Assembly (NCBI GenBank): GCA_902517365.1
Contig: CABYCA010000001.1
Span: 1-64,000 of the forward strand
DNA from: an uncultured Bacteroidota bacterium
GTDB taxonomy: Bacteria; Bacteroidota; Bacteroidia; Flavobacteriales; Flavobacteriaceae
Reading direction: 5' to 3'
DNA: 64,000 nt
In this document: positions 51,211 to 59,208 of the stretch, piece after piece
How the letters are laid out: each line of letters opens with the position of its first letter
How positions within the stretch are numbered: position 1 is the stretch's first letter
The notes under the pieces: generated by a model
Seen by the model: only the letters and a program-made list of their open reading frames with translations
Told to the model about the DNA's origin: nothing
Database searches by the model: none
Position numbers and translations under genes: made by a program

Positions 51211-52188
51211 TTAATTTGAACTAAGATTAATATTTAAGTTATAGATTAAATACTCGTTCACTATTTTTACAAATATTTCAGAAAATTTATCCCTTGAATC
51301 AACTGAGTCTCTAAGACCTGGATAAGGAAATTCTAGCTGAATTGCGTTAAAATTATAATTTTTATTAGTACCATAAAGCTGAGTATTGAATCCTCCACTG
51401 AAATATCTCATACCTTGAGGACCAGGACTTGAGGAACTTGGTAGTGCCTCATATCCATTTTTTTCAAAAATAGATCCAAGACTTTTCTCACCCCTAATAA
51501 CTATTGATAATGGCTGAGATGAATACTCAATTAAACTTGCCAGACTGGTTTCGTCAATTGATATACTCTGATTAATAAATTCATCAGATTCATCTAATTC
51601 CGAACCACTTAAAAGGTACCCAATCCATGTTCTAATATCAACAAACCCATCAGGATTTGGACCATGCCCATGAATATCAAATAAAATTCCTGTATTAAAT
51701 TTTGCAATTATTTCTTCTCTAGCATTTTCTATATAATAATGAAATTCGTCAAATGCTCTTTCTGCATATATATTTCCCTGTGCAGCCTCTGTTTTATCTC
51801 GGTTAGCATCAAGTTTAGTTCTTCTAAGGTTGTTAATGATAACATATGGTCTAATCCCATAAATTGAATAAAAATAGCTTCTTATTGACATTGCTAATTC
51901 AATTGTATTAGAATCTGTTACAGTAACTCCATATGTTCTATTTGATATTTCAGATGGCGAAATATCACCACCATGAGGAACACTCAGAATGATTGGAATG
52001 TTTCCAGGATAATATGTTGAATATCCGTTTCTTCCTTGGTAAGTTTTTCCATATAAGTAGGGACCATCACTGCCTAGCTCAGAAAATTCAATAGTGTTTG
52101 CAATAATATCTTTATTATTTGTCTCTTTATTACATGCTGTAAAAAAGAAAAAAATAAAATAAATAAAAATCCTGATGCTGTATGTCAT
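51211..52188 (-). CDS. N-formylglutamate-amidohydrolase-family lipoprotein
   Basis: 325 residues with lipobox FFFTAC (Cys19). FGase motif: ILSVPHGGDISPSEI at about 70, RRTKLDANRDKTEAAQGN in the middle and FDIHGHGPNPDG near residue 170, metal- and substrate-binding residues of PF05013. An exported form. The substrate is probably an N-acylated amino acid but is not known. Confidence 0.85.
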   Translation of the reverse strand: MTYSIRIFIYFIFFFFTACNKETNNKDIIANTIEFSELGSDGPYLYGKTYQGRNGYSTYYPGNIPIILSVPHGGDISPSEISNRTYGVTVTDSNTIELAMSIRSYFYSIYGIRPYVIINNLRRTKLDANRDKTEAAQGNIYAERAFDEFHYYIENAREEIIAKFNTGILFDIHGHGPNPDGFVDIRTWIGYLLSGSELDESDEFINQSISIDETSLASLIEYSSQPLSIVIRGEKSLGSIFEKNGYEALPSSSSPGPQGMRYFSGGFNTQLYGTNKNYNFNAIQLEFPYPGLRDSVDSRDKFSEIFVKIVNEYLIYNLNINLSSN

Positions 52189-52314
52189 TGATTATCAATA
52201 TATGATATTTAAAATTATGTTAAAACATTTATTAAATAAAAGTTAAACAGGTTTAATTCTTTTATGTAAATGAATTAAAATTCAACTTTTGTTTAAATTT
52301 TAAATAAAAGAAAA

Positions 52315-52821
52315 ATGATTATTAAATTTATTAAATATTCGATTTTAAGTCTTGTTCTTTCTTCAAATGCTGATGATATGAATATAGTTGAAACTGCTAT
52401 CTCAAATGATAACTTTTCAACTTTAGTTGCAGCTGTACAAGCAGGTGAATTAGTGGATGCACTTTCATCGGAAGGTCCATTTACAGTTTTTGCCCCAACA
52501 AATGACGGTTTTGCCAAACTACCAGAGGGAACTGTTGGCAATTTACTAAAACCAGAAAATAAAGAAACCTTACAATCAATTCTAACATATCATGTAGTTG
52601 CTGGTAAATTTATGGCAGGTGATGTTATAAAAGCAATTAAAGATAACGACGGTGAGTTTAAAGTAACAACTTTACAAGGCACTGATCTTACTTTGAAATT
52701 ATGGGAAGGCAGTGTTTATGTCAAGGATAACCAAGGTGGTAAAGCAAAAGTTATAATTGCAGATGTTGAAACTACAAATGGAGTTATACATGCAATTGAT
52801 AATGTGGTACTTCCAGAATAG
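52315..52821 (+). CDS. Fasciclin-domain protein
   Basis: 168 residues, one FAS1 domain: NIVETAISNDNFSTLVAAVQ (H1 region), SEGPFTVFAPTNDGFAKLPEG, LTYHVVAGKFMAGDV and VIHAIDNVVLPE (H2 region). N-terminal stretch MIIKFIKYSILSLVLSSNA is a weak signal. FAS1 proteins act in cell adhesion or ligand binding. Followed by a near-perfect terminator. Confidence 0.93.
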   Translation: MIIKFIKYSILSLVLSSNADDMNIVETAISNDNFSTLVAAVQAGELVDALSSEGPFTVFAPTNDGFAKLPEGTVGNLLKPENKETLQSILTYHVVAGKFMAGDVIKAIKDNDGEFKVTTLQGTDLTLKLWEGSVYVKDNQGGKAKVIIADVETTNGVIHAIDNVVLPE

Positions 52822-52845
52822 TTTATTTTAATTATTTTGTTTGAT

Positions 52846-52879
52846 GAAAGAGCTCACCTGAGCTCTTTCTTTTTTTTTA
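52846..52879 (+). terminator. Rho-independent terminator, 11-bp perfect stem
   Basis: GAAAGAGCTCA-CC-TGAGCTCTTTC followed by nine T. Ends the fasciclin gene. Confidence 0.93.
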
Positions 52880-52904
52880 AAAGGCCCCTAATGGAGCCTT
52901 TTTA
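52879..52904 (-). terminator. Terminator-like hairpin before the minus-strand secreted gene
   Basis: AAAAGGCCCC-TAAT-GGAGCCTTTT on the plus strand, one mismatch. It faces the convergent 52927 gene and reads with a T-run on the minus strand. Confidence 0.65.
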
Positions 52905-52926
52905 ATTAATAATAAATTCAGATTTA

Positions 52927-53694
52927 TTAGTTAGCTAACTGATTCTTTATATCGCTAGGTAACATGTTATCTACTCTTTGAAGTGTAATAACATTTCTGC
53001 CCCAATCTAGTAGTGAATTATTGGTAGCTTTCATATCATGTTCATATTGTCTCCATCCGAATAATTCATTATAAATCTCCTCAAAAGTTTGATCTGAGTT
53101 TCCCCAATGAGGATATTCATTAAATCCTCTAAAAGAAACATATGTATTTGGATTACCCCCAGAAACTAATTGAAAAGCTCTCCTTAATGTATTACCAGAC
53201 ATAATTTTATCTAATGCCTGACCAGACCTATATATAGTTTTTCTAACATTATCATCTTGTCCAGGTTTGCTGACCCATAGTGACCTCTCTAAGAATTTGG
53301 GTGGTGGACCGTCCTCACCTACATTAGCCCAAGTTAAAAGTTGCCAAGTTTGCATTCCAGATGCATTTTTTACATACGGTGCAACATTTTTTTCCCAGTA
53401 TTTACCTTCATCATCTGATAATAAATTGTTATAATTAGATGAGTCCTGAAATATTAAAAGTCTTAAATAAGAGCCTTCATTCTGACCGCTAAGAATTCGA
53501 TAAGTTATAATATAGCTCCCCTCTTTGTTGTTAAACATTTGAGTTTTTTTAGCAGCAGCTAATTCAAACTTTTCTCTCATTCCTTCCTTTGGAGTATATA
53601 CAAATGCAGAAAGATATACTTGATCAGGATTTCTTTGAGAAAAAGATGAGAAAGTGACTGCTAGAGCTAGAAAAGTGAATATTAATTTTTTCAT
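52927..53694 (-). CDS. Secreted tandem ferredoxin-like protein
   Basis: 255 residues with signal peptide (MKKLIFTFLALAVTFSSFSQ). VYLSAFVYTPKEGMREKFEL and AAKKTQMFNNKEGSY in repeat 1 match the KKTKMYN block of the tandem trio, and RILSGQNEGSYLRL the RILSG block. Repeat 2 begins around FLERSLWVSKPGQDDN. C-terminus YNELFGWRQYEHD echoes YNE(L/I)YG. Function unknown. Has its own terminator. Confidence 0.78.
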   Translation of the reverse strand: MKKLIFTFLALAVTFSSFSQRNPDQVYLSAFVYTPKEGMREKFELAAAKKTQMFNNKEGSYIITYRILSGQNEGSYLRLLIFQDSSNYNNLLSDDEGKYWEKNVAPYVKNASGMQTWQLLTWANVGEDGPPPKFLERSLWVSKPGQDDNVRKTIYRSGQALDKIMSGNTLRRAFQLVSGGNPNTYVSFRGFNEYPHWGNSDQTFEEIYNELFGWRQYEHDMKATNNSLLDWGRNVITLQRVDNMLPSDIKNQLAN

Positions 53695-53764
53695 TTTTAT
53701 TTGATTTATGATTATAAATAAATATAATAAAGAAGAAGTAATAAATAGTATAACTAAAAACTTT

Positions 53765-53851
53765 TTATCTTCTTTTTTTTAGTATAAGTTTAAGAGATAG
53801 CACAACGAAAATAACTGTAAAAATTATCCTAAAAAACTCTATTTCATTCAT
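53765..53851 (-). CDS. Tiny single-helix membrane protein, 28 residues
   Basis: MNEIEFFRIIFTVIFVVLSL... ending KLILKKRR. One helix with a positive end. ATG start. Coding status rests on the helix and charge pattern only. Confidence 0.35.
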   Translation of the reverse strand: MNEIEFFRIIFTVIFVVLSLKLILKKRR

Positions 53852-53913
53852 ATTAAGGTTTGAATGTAAAAATAAATCTATTGAAAATCCATAAAATATC
53901 TGTAAATTAAAGT

Positions 53914-54000
53914 ATGGAATCTTTAATTTTCTTCATTGGGTTTATTGTTTTTGTACTTATGCTTGCTGGTTTATTAATCCTTCTCTCTAAACATTCCTAG
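53914..54000 (+). CDS. Tiny single-helix membrane protein, 28 residues
   Basis: MESLIFFIGFIVFVLMLAGL... ending LLSKHS. One helix. Its stop is 4 nt before the 5'-nucleotidase-domain gene, so may be translationally coupled. Confidence 0.4.
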   Translation: MESLIFFIGFIVFVLMLAGLLILLSKHS

Positions 54001-54004
54001 TTTT

Positions 54005-54745
54005 TTGAATAAAGTTTTTAAAATAACATTTCTTCTAATTTCATCTTATTTTCTTAGTTGTAATAATCTTAATTTAGATTCATATTCCTACTCTAGAATT
54101 GAAATAAATGGACCTGAGGACAAATTTTTCTCAAATGAAATCAAGACCTACAAAGACTCATTATTAATTAACTTGGATGAAATTATAGGGTCATCTCTTG
54201 AATTATATACCAAAAAAGATTATAAGTCTAGAAAATTTAATTCATCTCTTGGAAACTTAATTGCTGATATAATCTTTGTAGAATCTGATTCAATTTTTAA
54301 AACTCAAGAGAACAAGAATATTGACTTTGTCATTCAAAATCATGGTGGAATTAGAGCATCTCTTCAAAAGGGTGATATTAAGCTGACTGATGCATATAAA
54401 ATATTACCATTTGAAAATGAAATAGTTATTGTTGAGATGGATGGAAAATCTATCTATGAAATAGTGTCATTCCTTAAAAATGAAATTATCCCCCACCCTT
54501 TTTCAGGACTAATTATTAATAATAAAGAAATTCTTATTCAAAAGAAACCAATTATACCTTCAAATAAATATTATATCGCTATAAATGACTATCTTTTAAA
54601 TGGTGGTGATAATATGTTTTTTTTTAATAATAACACTCGAATATATAGGCTTGGATATACATTAAGAGACGCCTTTATTAATTATACAAAATCAAACTTA
54701 TATATTTCATCAAAAATTGATGATCGTTTTATAAAAGATGAATAG
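54005..54745 (+). CDS. 5'-nucleotidase C-terminal-domain lipoprotein
   Basis: 246 residues from TTG 54005, giving lipobox YFLSC (Cys19). The domain is the C-terminal substrate-specificity domain of 5'-nucleotidases: SLGNLIADIIFVESD, NHGGIRASLQKGDIKLTDAYKILPFENEIVIVEMDG, and YYIAINDYLLNGGDNM. The metallophosphatase half is in the next gene, which overlaps it by 8 nt. Together they would form one split enzyme that dephosphorylates nucleotides outside the cytoplasm. Confidence 0.85.
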   Translation: MNKVFKITFLLISSYFLSCNNLNLDSYSYSRIEINGPEDKFFSNEIKTYKDSLLINLDEIIGSSLELYTKKDYKSRKFNSSLGNLIADIIFVESDSIFKTQENKNIDFVIQNHGGIRASLQKGDIKLTDAYKILPFENEIVIVEMDGKSIYEIVSFLKNEIIPHPFSGLIINNKEILIQKKPIIPSNKYYIAINDYLLNGGDNMFFFNNNTRIYRLGYTLRDAFINYTKSNLYISSKIDDRFIKDE

Positions 54746-55634
54746 AAGAAAGTTTATATATGATTCTAGCCTTGCATCCCTTTCAGTGATTGGATTTAAT
54801 TCATGTAATTTAAATTCTAGAGATCTTAAGATTACAATTCTTCATACTAATGATGTGCACAGCCAAATTGAACCGTTTCCTTTAAATCACCATCTTTATC
54901 CTAATAAAGGAGGATTTGCAAAAAGAGCTAGTCTGTTTAAAGAGTTAATTACTATCAATCCTAACACATTGATCTTTGATGCAGGTGATATTTTTCAGGG
55001 AACACCTTATTTTAACTTTTTTCAAGGTGAATTAGAACTTAGTTTAATGAAGAAGATGGGTTATAACGCAGCAACTATAGGAAATCATGAGTTTGATGCA
55101 GGTTTAAAAACCTTTAAAAAGAATATTTTGAATAATGATTTTCAATTTATATCCTCAAATTATGATTTTACTAATACCGAACTAGAAGGACTAATAGATA
55201 AATACAAAATTTATAATAAAGAAGGTATAAAGATTGGTGTTTTTGGCCTTGGTATTGAACTTAAGGGGCTTGTGAACCCATTATTATATGGTGAAACCAA
55301 TTATTATGACCCAGTAGATATAGCAAAGGACATATCATCAAAATTAAAATATGAAAAAGGATGTGATTTAGTGATTTGCATATCACATTTAGGTCATCAA
55401 TATCATAACGATAAGATTAGTGATACAGAACTAGCTAAATTAACATCAAATATTGATCTAATTATTGGTGGACATACTCATACACTTTTGAATGAACCAT
55501 TAATTTTAAGTAATTTGTCGGGTGAGGATGTTATAGTTAATCAGGTTGGATCTGGTGGGGTTTTTGTTGGTAAAATTGATTTTCATTTTTCCAATAATAA
55601 TAAATACTCCAATAAATCTTTAGTTGAGGTTTAA
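54738..55634 (+). CDS. Metallophosphatase half of split 5'-nucleotidase
   Basis: 298 residues. N-terminal MNRRKFIYDSSLASLSVIGF with twin arginines suggests Tat-type export with a Cys after it. Calcineurin-like metal site: ILHTNDVHSQIEP (Asp, His), FDAGDIFQGTP (Asp), GNHEFDAG (Asn, His), ISHLGHQYH and GGHTHTLL. This is the N-terminal domain of 5'-nucleotidases. Overlaps its partner domain gene by 8 nt. Order of domains is the reverse of a fused enzyme. Confidence 0.9.
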   Translation: MNRRKFIYDSSLASLSVIGFNSCNLNSRDLKITILHTNDVHSQIEPFPLNHHLYPNKGGFAKRASLFKELITINPNTLIFDAGDIFQGTPYFNFFQGELELSLMKKMGYNAATIGNHEFDAGLKTFKKNILNNDFQFISSNYDFTNTELEGLIDKYKIYNKEGIKIGVFGLGIELKGLVNPLLYGETNYYDPVDIAKDISSKLKYEKGCDLVICISHLGHQYHNDKISDTELAKLTSNIDLIIGGHTHTLLNEPLILSNLSGEDVIVNQVGSGGVFVGKIDFHFSNNNKYSNKSLVEV

Positions 55635-55663
55635 TTTATTTTTAATTGTATTTGAAGAAGTTT

Positions 55664-55948
55664 TTATCTAATTATAATAATAGAAGTAGGAGTGTATAGC
55701 CCAAATGAAAAAACTGATATTAAACCATCCCAAATAGTGTGTTTCACGATTAATTTATAATCTGTTAGATCATTAAGTTCCTCTAATTTAGGAGTACCAT
55801 CAGAAATAAAACCTCCAACATAGTTGTGTTGTTTTACAGTTTTTTTAAAATTCTCTGTTGGCCCATCTCCATAGGTAAAAGTATGCACACTACAAGAATT
55901 TAGAAAAAACAGACAGAGAATTAGCAGAATTAATTTTGTTCTAAGCAT
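55664..55948 (-). CDS. Bor-family-like lipoprotein
   Basis: 94 residues with lipobox FLNSC (Cys19). CSVHTFTYGDG, KQHNYVGGFISDG and IWDGLISVFSFGLYTPTSI resemble the Bor proteins of lambdoid phages (serum resistance in E. coli). C-terminal IIIIR. Length matches Bor (about 97). In this marine context serum resistance is unlikely; cell-surface role inferred. Pattern match only. Confidence 0.7.
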   Translation of the reverse strand: MLRTKLILLILCLFFLNSCSVHTFTYGDGPTENFKKTVKQHNYVGGFISDGTPKLEELNDLTDYKLIVKHTIWDGLISVFSFGLYTPTSIIIIR

Positions 55949-55977
55949 ATAATTATAAATTTAGGTAATTTTATATT

Positions 55978-56679
55978 ATGAAAAGCATCTTCAAAATATC
56001 CGGAATGACTTGTAATGGATGTAAATTATCTGTAGAAGATAACTTAAACTCAATTGATGGAGTTGAAGAAGTCTATGTTGACTTAACTAAACAAGAAGCA
56101 GTCATTCATTCCAAGAGACCAATTAGCCTTTCATCAATATCTGATTCCTTGCCACCAAAATACAGAGTAACAGAAACAGCGAATATTGAAAACATTGGAA
56201 CAATAAAAGTTAGTAAGTTTGCACAACTTAAGCCTTTATTTATAATTCTTGCTTATATATCAATTACAAGCCTATTGTTAAATTTAAAAAATTGGAACTC
56301 AACTAATGCAATGCTAGATTTTATGGGACTATTCTATATTATTTTTAGTTTTTTCAAAATTCTTGATATCAAGGGATTTTCAATATCATTTAGAATGTAT
56401 GATCCACTAGCAAAAAAAGTATCATTATATGGGACTATATATCCATTTATAGAAGTATTATTGGGTATAATGTTTTTAACAAGGAGTGAAGTTGAGGCTG
56501 CCTTAATATTATCAATTATAGTTCTTGGTATTACATCTGTTGGTGTAACCCAAACACTTTTAAACAAAAAATCAATAAAATGTGCATGTCTTGGAACAAC
56601 GCTAAAACTTCCAATGACTGAGGCAACTTTTATTGAAAATGCTTTGATGATAACAATGGCATTCCTATTATTAACTTAA
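55978..56679 (+). CDS. HMA domain fused to a MauE/DoxX-like membrane domain
   Basis: 233 residues. N-terminal heavy-metal-associated domain IFKISGMTCNGCKLSVEDNL with metal-binding CxxC, then four or five helices: PLFIILAYISITSLLLNL, MGLFYIIFSFFKILDIKGF, YGTIYPFIEVLLGIMFLT and EAALILSIIVLGITSVG, like MauE. CACLGTTLKLP adds a second Cys pair near the end. Possibly a copper or redox carrier, not known. ATG start; divergent from the Bor-like gene. Confidence 0.85.
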   Translation: MKSIFKISGMTCNGCKLSVEDNLNSIDGVEEVYVDLTKQEAVIHSKRPISLSSISDSLPPKYRVTETANIENIGTIKVSKFAQLKPLFIILAYISITSLLLNLKNWNSTNAMLDFMGLFYIIFSFFKILDIKGFSISFRMYDPLAKKVSLYGTIYPFIEVLLGIMFLTRSEVEAALILSIIVLGITSVGVTQTLLNKKSIKCACLGTTLKLPMTEATFIENALMITMAFLLLT

Positions 56680-56683
56680 TTAA

Positions 56684-56711
56684 AAAAACCCCAAGTTTCC
56701 AAGGGGTTTTT
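56684..56711. terminator. Bidirectional Rho-independent terminator
   Basis: AAAAACCCC-AAGTTTCCAA-GGGGTTTTT with A and T runs on either side, between convergent genes. Confidence 0.88.
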
Positions 56712-56737
56712 AATTAATTTATGGTTAATAAATTAAA

Positions 56738-57457
56738 TTATTGGGTTGCATCTATCCACATAACTTGCTGAACAACAGCTCTATAAAGAAACCCATCTGG
56801 CATATATTCTCCAGTTTTAGACCCAGAAGGACCTGAATTATCACCTTCACCAGCTAAAACTTTAACTGCTTGGACAACTGAACTATAACTATCCCAAGTC
56901 ATCACTGTTGCATTAGTTGGATTTACACCAGTAATTTTGGTTGCAATTCCCCAGTTTGTTCTGCCTGTATCATTTTTTTCAAAAAATGGACCCCATAATT
57001 CTACATTATCATTTACAAAACCCTGAAGATTTTCAGGTCTACCATAATTCCATACCGCAGCAACACCAGAAGACCCAGGAACTTGCCCTTGTATTTTATA
57101 GTGATGTGTTGTACTAGCATTATAATATTGAGCTGTAGAAATATCATCAGCTGAAACACCGATTAATTCTTCAGGATTCCAAATTGATAGATCCATCATT
57201 TGATCAATTGATGAATAAACATTCACAAAGGCGTGAGTCCATGTGTCTGAAGCACCTCCTACTTTTGCAAAGAGACCCCAACCCATTTGCTTACCAGCAT
57301 CAATGTTAGCCTTTGCAACTTTTGACCAATACTGAGTTTCAAGTCTAGCGACTTCAGCAACATCCTCCTGAGAAACATTTATATATGTTACAGAAAAATA
57401 TTGAGCATTTACTCCAAACGAGAATGCTAATGATAATATTAAAAGTAAATTTCTCAT
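56738..57457 (-). CDS. Secreted tandem ferredoxin-like protein
   Basis: 239 residues with signal (MRNLLLILSLAFSFGVNAQ). Opening YFSVTYINVSQEDVAEVARLE and RTNWGIATKITGVNPTN mark the two repeats; MPDGFLYRAVVQQVMWIDATQ at the end matches the 7920-8708 protein. Shares subfamily with it rather than with the KKTK group. Monocistronic; terminator shared with the HMA gene. Function unknown. Confidence 0.75.
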   Translation of the reverse strand: MRNLLLILSLAFSFGVNAQYFSVTYINVSQEDVAEVARLETQYWSKVAKANIDAGKQMGWGLFAKVGGASDTWTHAFVNVYSSIDQMMDLSIWNPEELIGVSADDISTAQYYNASTTHHYKIQGQVPGSSGVAAVWNYGRPENLQGFVNDNVELWGPFFEKNDTGRTNWGIATKITGVNPTNATVMTWDSYSSVVQAVKVLAGEGDNSGPSGSKTGEYMPDGFLYRAVVQQVMWIDATQ

Positions 57458-57619
57458 ATTTGATATTTTAAGTTTAAAGTGTAAATCTATGTATAAGAAA
57501 AGATTATTTAGATATAAGATATACCTTTAAACAAAGATTTATCATTTTGTTAATATATAATTAATATTATGATAATAAATTTAGATTTAAGTGCAAATAA
57601 TTATTAATATGACTATGAA

Positions 57620-57697
57620 ATGAAATTCTTTAGACCTTTTTTAATTTTGTTAATAGTAATGTTTCTATTTAGTGTTTTAATGAGTTTTTTTTCATGA
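57620..57697 (+). CDS. Tiny hydrophobic protein, 25 residues
   Basis: MKFFRPFLILLIVMFLFSVL... one helix with a basic start. Its stop overlaps the ATG of the CPXCG gene (ATGA), suggesting translational coupling. Confidence 0.4.
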   Translation: MKFFRPFLILLIVMFLFSVLMSFFS

Positions 57698-57879
57698 CAG
57701 AAGAGTTTTTCTTTCAATGCCCCTACTGTTGGGAAGAAATTTCAATGATATTTGATAAATCAGTTTATAATGACTCATATATAGAGGATTGTGAGGTTTG
57801 TTGTAATCCTATTGAGATCTCATACTCTTCAGATGGAAATGATATAACTAGTTTTTCTACAAATTCAATTGAACAGTAG
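57694..57879 (+). CDS. CPXCG-motif cysteine-rich protein
   Basis: 61 residues. FQCPYCWEEISM and EDCEVCCNPIEISY are the paired CxxC zinc-ribbon knuckles of this widespread small family. Function unknown. Overlaps the preceding tiny ORF; the next gene starts 26 nt later. Confidence 0.9.
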   Translation: MTEEFFFQCPYCWEEISMIFDKSVYNDSYIEDCEVCCNPIEISYSSDGNDITSFSTNSIEQ

Positions 57880-57904
57880 TCTAACATTTTATATATTTAT
57901 TAAT

Positions 57905-58357
57905 ATGACAAAACAAGATATTATTAAAGCCCAAAATTCTTGGTCAGAGGGAATAATCAAAATGGGACAAATATCTAATGATAGAACATCACTTGAAAAA
58001 TTCGCAAGTGATTTTTTAGACAGATTATATAATTTTGATGATCAAGTGATCTTTAAACCAACAAAAGCAAAGGATATTCAATTTAGAAATGATAAGAAGT
58101 CTGCTATCTCATATTTTATTGCAGGAAATGACAAGGTATGTGAAGAAGATACTGGATTTGCATTATCCAATTGGTCTAAAATTACATTTGAAAACTCAGA
58201 TATTATATTAGGAGAAGAACATGCCCTGGCTATGGGAAACTATATATTCGAAAATAAAAATTCAAAAATTAATGTAGAGTTCTCTTTCGGATACATAGAA
58301 GTTAATGGATTAGTAAAAATTAATCTTCATCATTCATCAATTCCATTTCAAGGATGA
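57905..58357 (+). CDS. SnoaL-like/NTF2-fold protein
   Basis: 150 residues from ATG 57905; the upstream in-frame ATG at 57869 lies in the CPXCG gene end. IIKAQNSWSEGIIKMGQ, FASDFLDRLYNF and strands to KINLHHSSIP fit a SnoaL-like fold. No signal peptide. Stop overlaps the next gene's start (ATGA). Confidence 0.65.
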   Translation: MTKQDIIKAQNSWSEGIIKMGQISNDRTSLEKFASDFLDRLYNFDDQVIFKPTKAKDIQFRNDKKSAISYFIAGNDKVCEEDTGFALSNWSKITFENSDIILGEEHALAMGNYIFENKNSKINVEFSFGYIEVNGLVKINLHHSSIPFQG

Positions 58358-59208
58358 ATTTATCCAGAATTATATCAGGTACAATGAACTGGGGTATTTG
58401 GGGAGTGAATCATTCCAAACAGCATATGTGTAAATTAATTTCCGAATCATTTGATTCTGGAATCAATTCATTTGATCATGCAGATATATATGGTGATTAT
58501 ACAACTGAAGAATATTTTGGAGATGCATTTGCTGAAACTGAAATTAAAAGAGAAGATGTTTTCTTTATATCTAAATGTGGTATTATGTACCCAAGTGAAA
58601 AATTACCAGTTAAAATTAAGCATTATGACTATTCAGAGAATCACATAAATAAATCTGTTGATAATTCACTAAGAAACCTTAGAACAGATTACCTAGATTG
58701 CCTCCTGTTGCACAGGCCAAGCCCTTTAATGGATATTTCGATAATCGCTGATACTGTAAATAGGTTAATTGAAAGTGGTAAAATTAAAAGTTTTGGTGTC
58801 TCGAATTTCACAGTTAATCAAATGGAAATGTTTAAAGGAAAAGCTGAAATATTATATAACCAGATAAATCTATCCCTTACCCATCTTGACCATATGTTTG
58901 ATGGTACATTAGAATATATGCAGGCAAATAATATATTACCAATGGCATATAGCCCCTTAGGATCATACTTTAAAAAGGAGGATAGTAAAATAATAAAAGT
59001 TGTAGACAAGCTTAAAAATAAATATGGCTGCACAGACTATCAACTACTTATATCTTGGCTACTTAAACATCCGTCAAAAGTTTATCCAATCATTGGAACA
59101 ACTAAATCTAGCAGATTAAAAAAAAGTTTAAATTCACTTAAAATTGAAATTGAATTAATAGACTGGTTTGAACTTCTTGAGGTGAGTATTGGAGAAAGAG
59201 TGCCTTAG
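58354..59208 (+). CDS. Aldo/keto reductase (YdhF-like)
   Basis: 284 residues. Catalytic tetrad of the TIM barrel: Asp in FDHADIYGDY and Tyr there, Lys in FISKCGIMYP, His in LLLHRPSP. IKSFGVSNFTVNQM and PIIGTTKSSRLKKSL are the NADPH-binding pattern. Reduces aldehydes or ketones; substrate unknown. Coupled to the SnoaL-like gene by 4-nt overlap, and ends 4 nt into the convergent CotH gene. Confidence 0.92.
   Translation: MNLSRIISGTMNWGIWGVNHSKQHMCKLISESFDSGINSFDHADIYGDYTTEEYFGDAFAETEIKREDVFFISKCGIMYPSEKLPVKIKHYDYSENHINKSVDNSLRNLRTDYLDCLLLHRPSPLMDISIIADTVNRLIESGKIKSFGVSNFTVNQMEMFKGKAEILYNQINLSLTHLDHMFDGTLEYMQANNILPMAYSPLGSYFKKEDSKIIKVVDKLKNKYGCTDYQLLISWLLKHPSKVYPIIGTTKSSRLKKSLNSLKIEIELIDWFELLEVSIGERVP

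Noticed and set aside
57905..58357. Phosphoribosyl-AMP cyclohydrolase
   Set aside because: Some proteins with similar N-termini carry that name, but the Cys and His metal-binding pattern of HisI is absent; the NTF2-like outline fits better.
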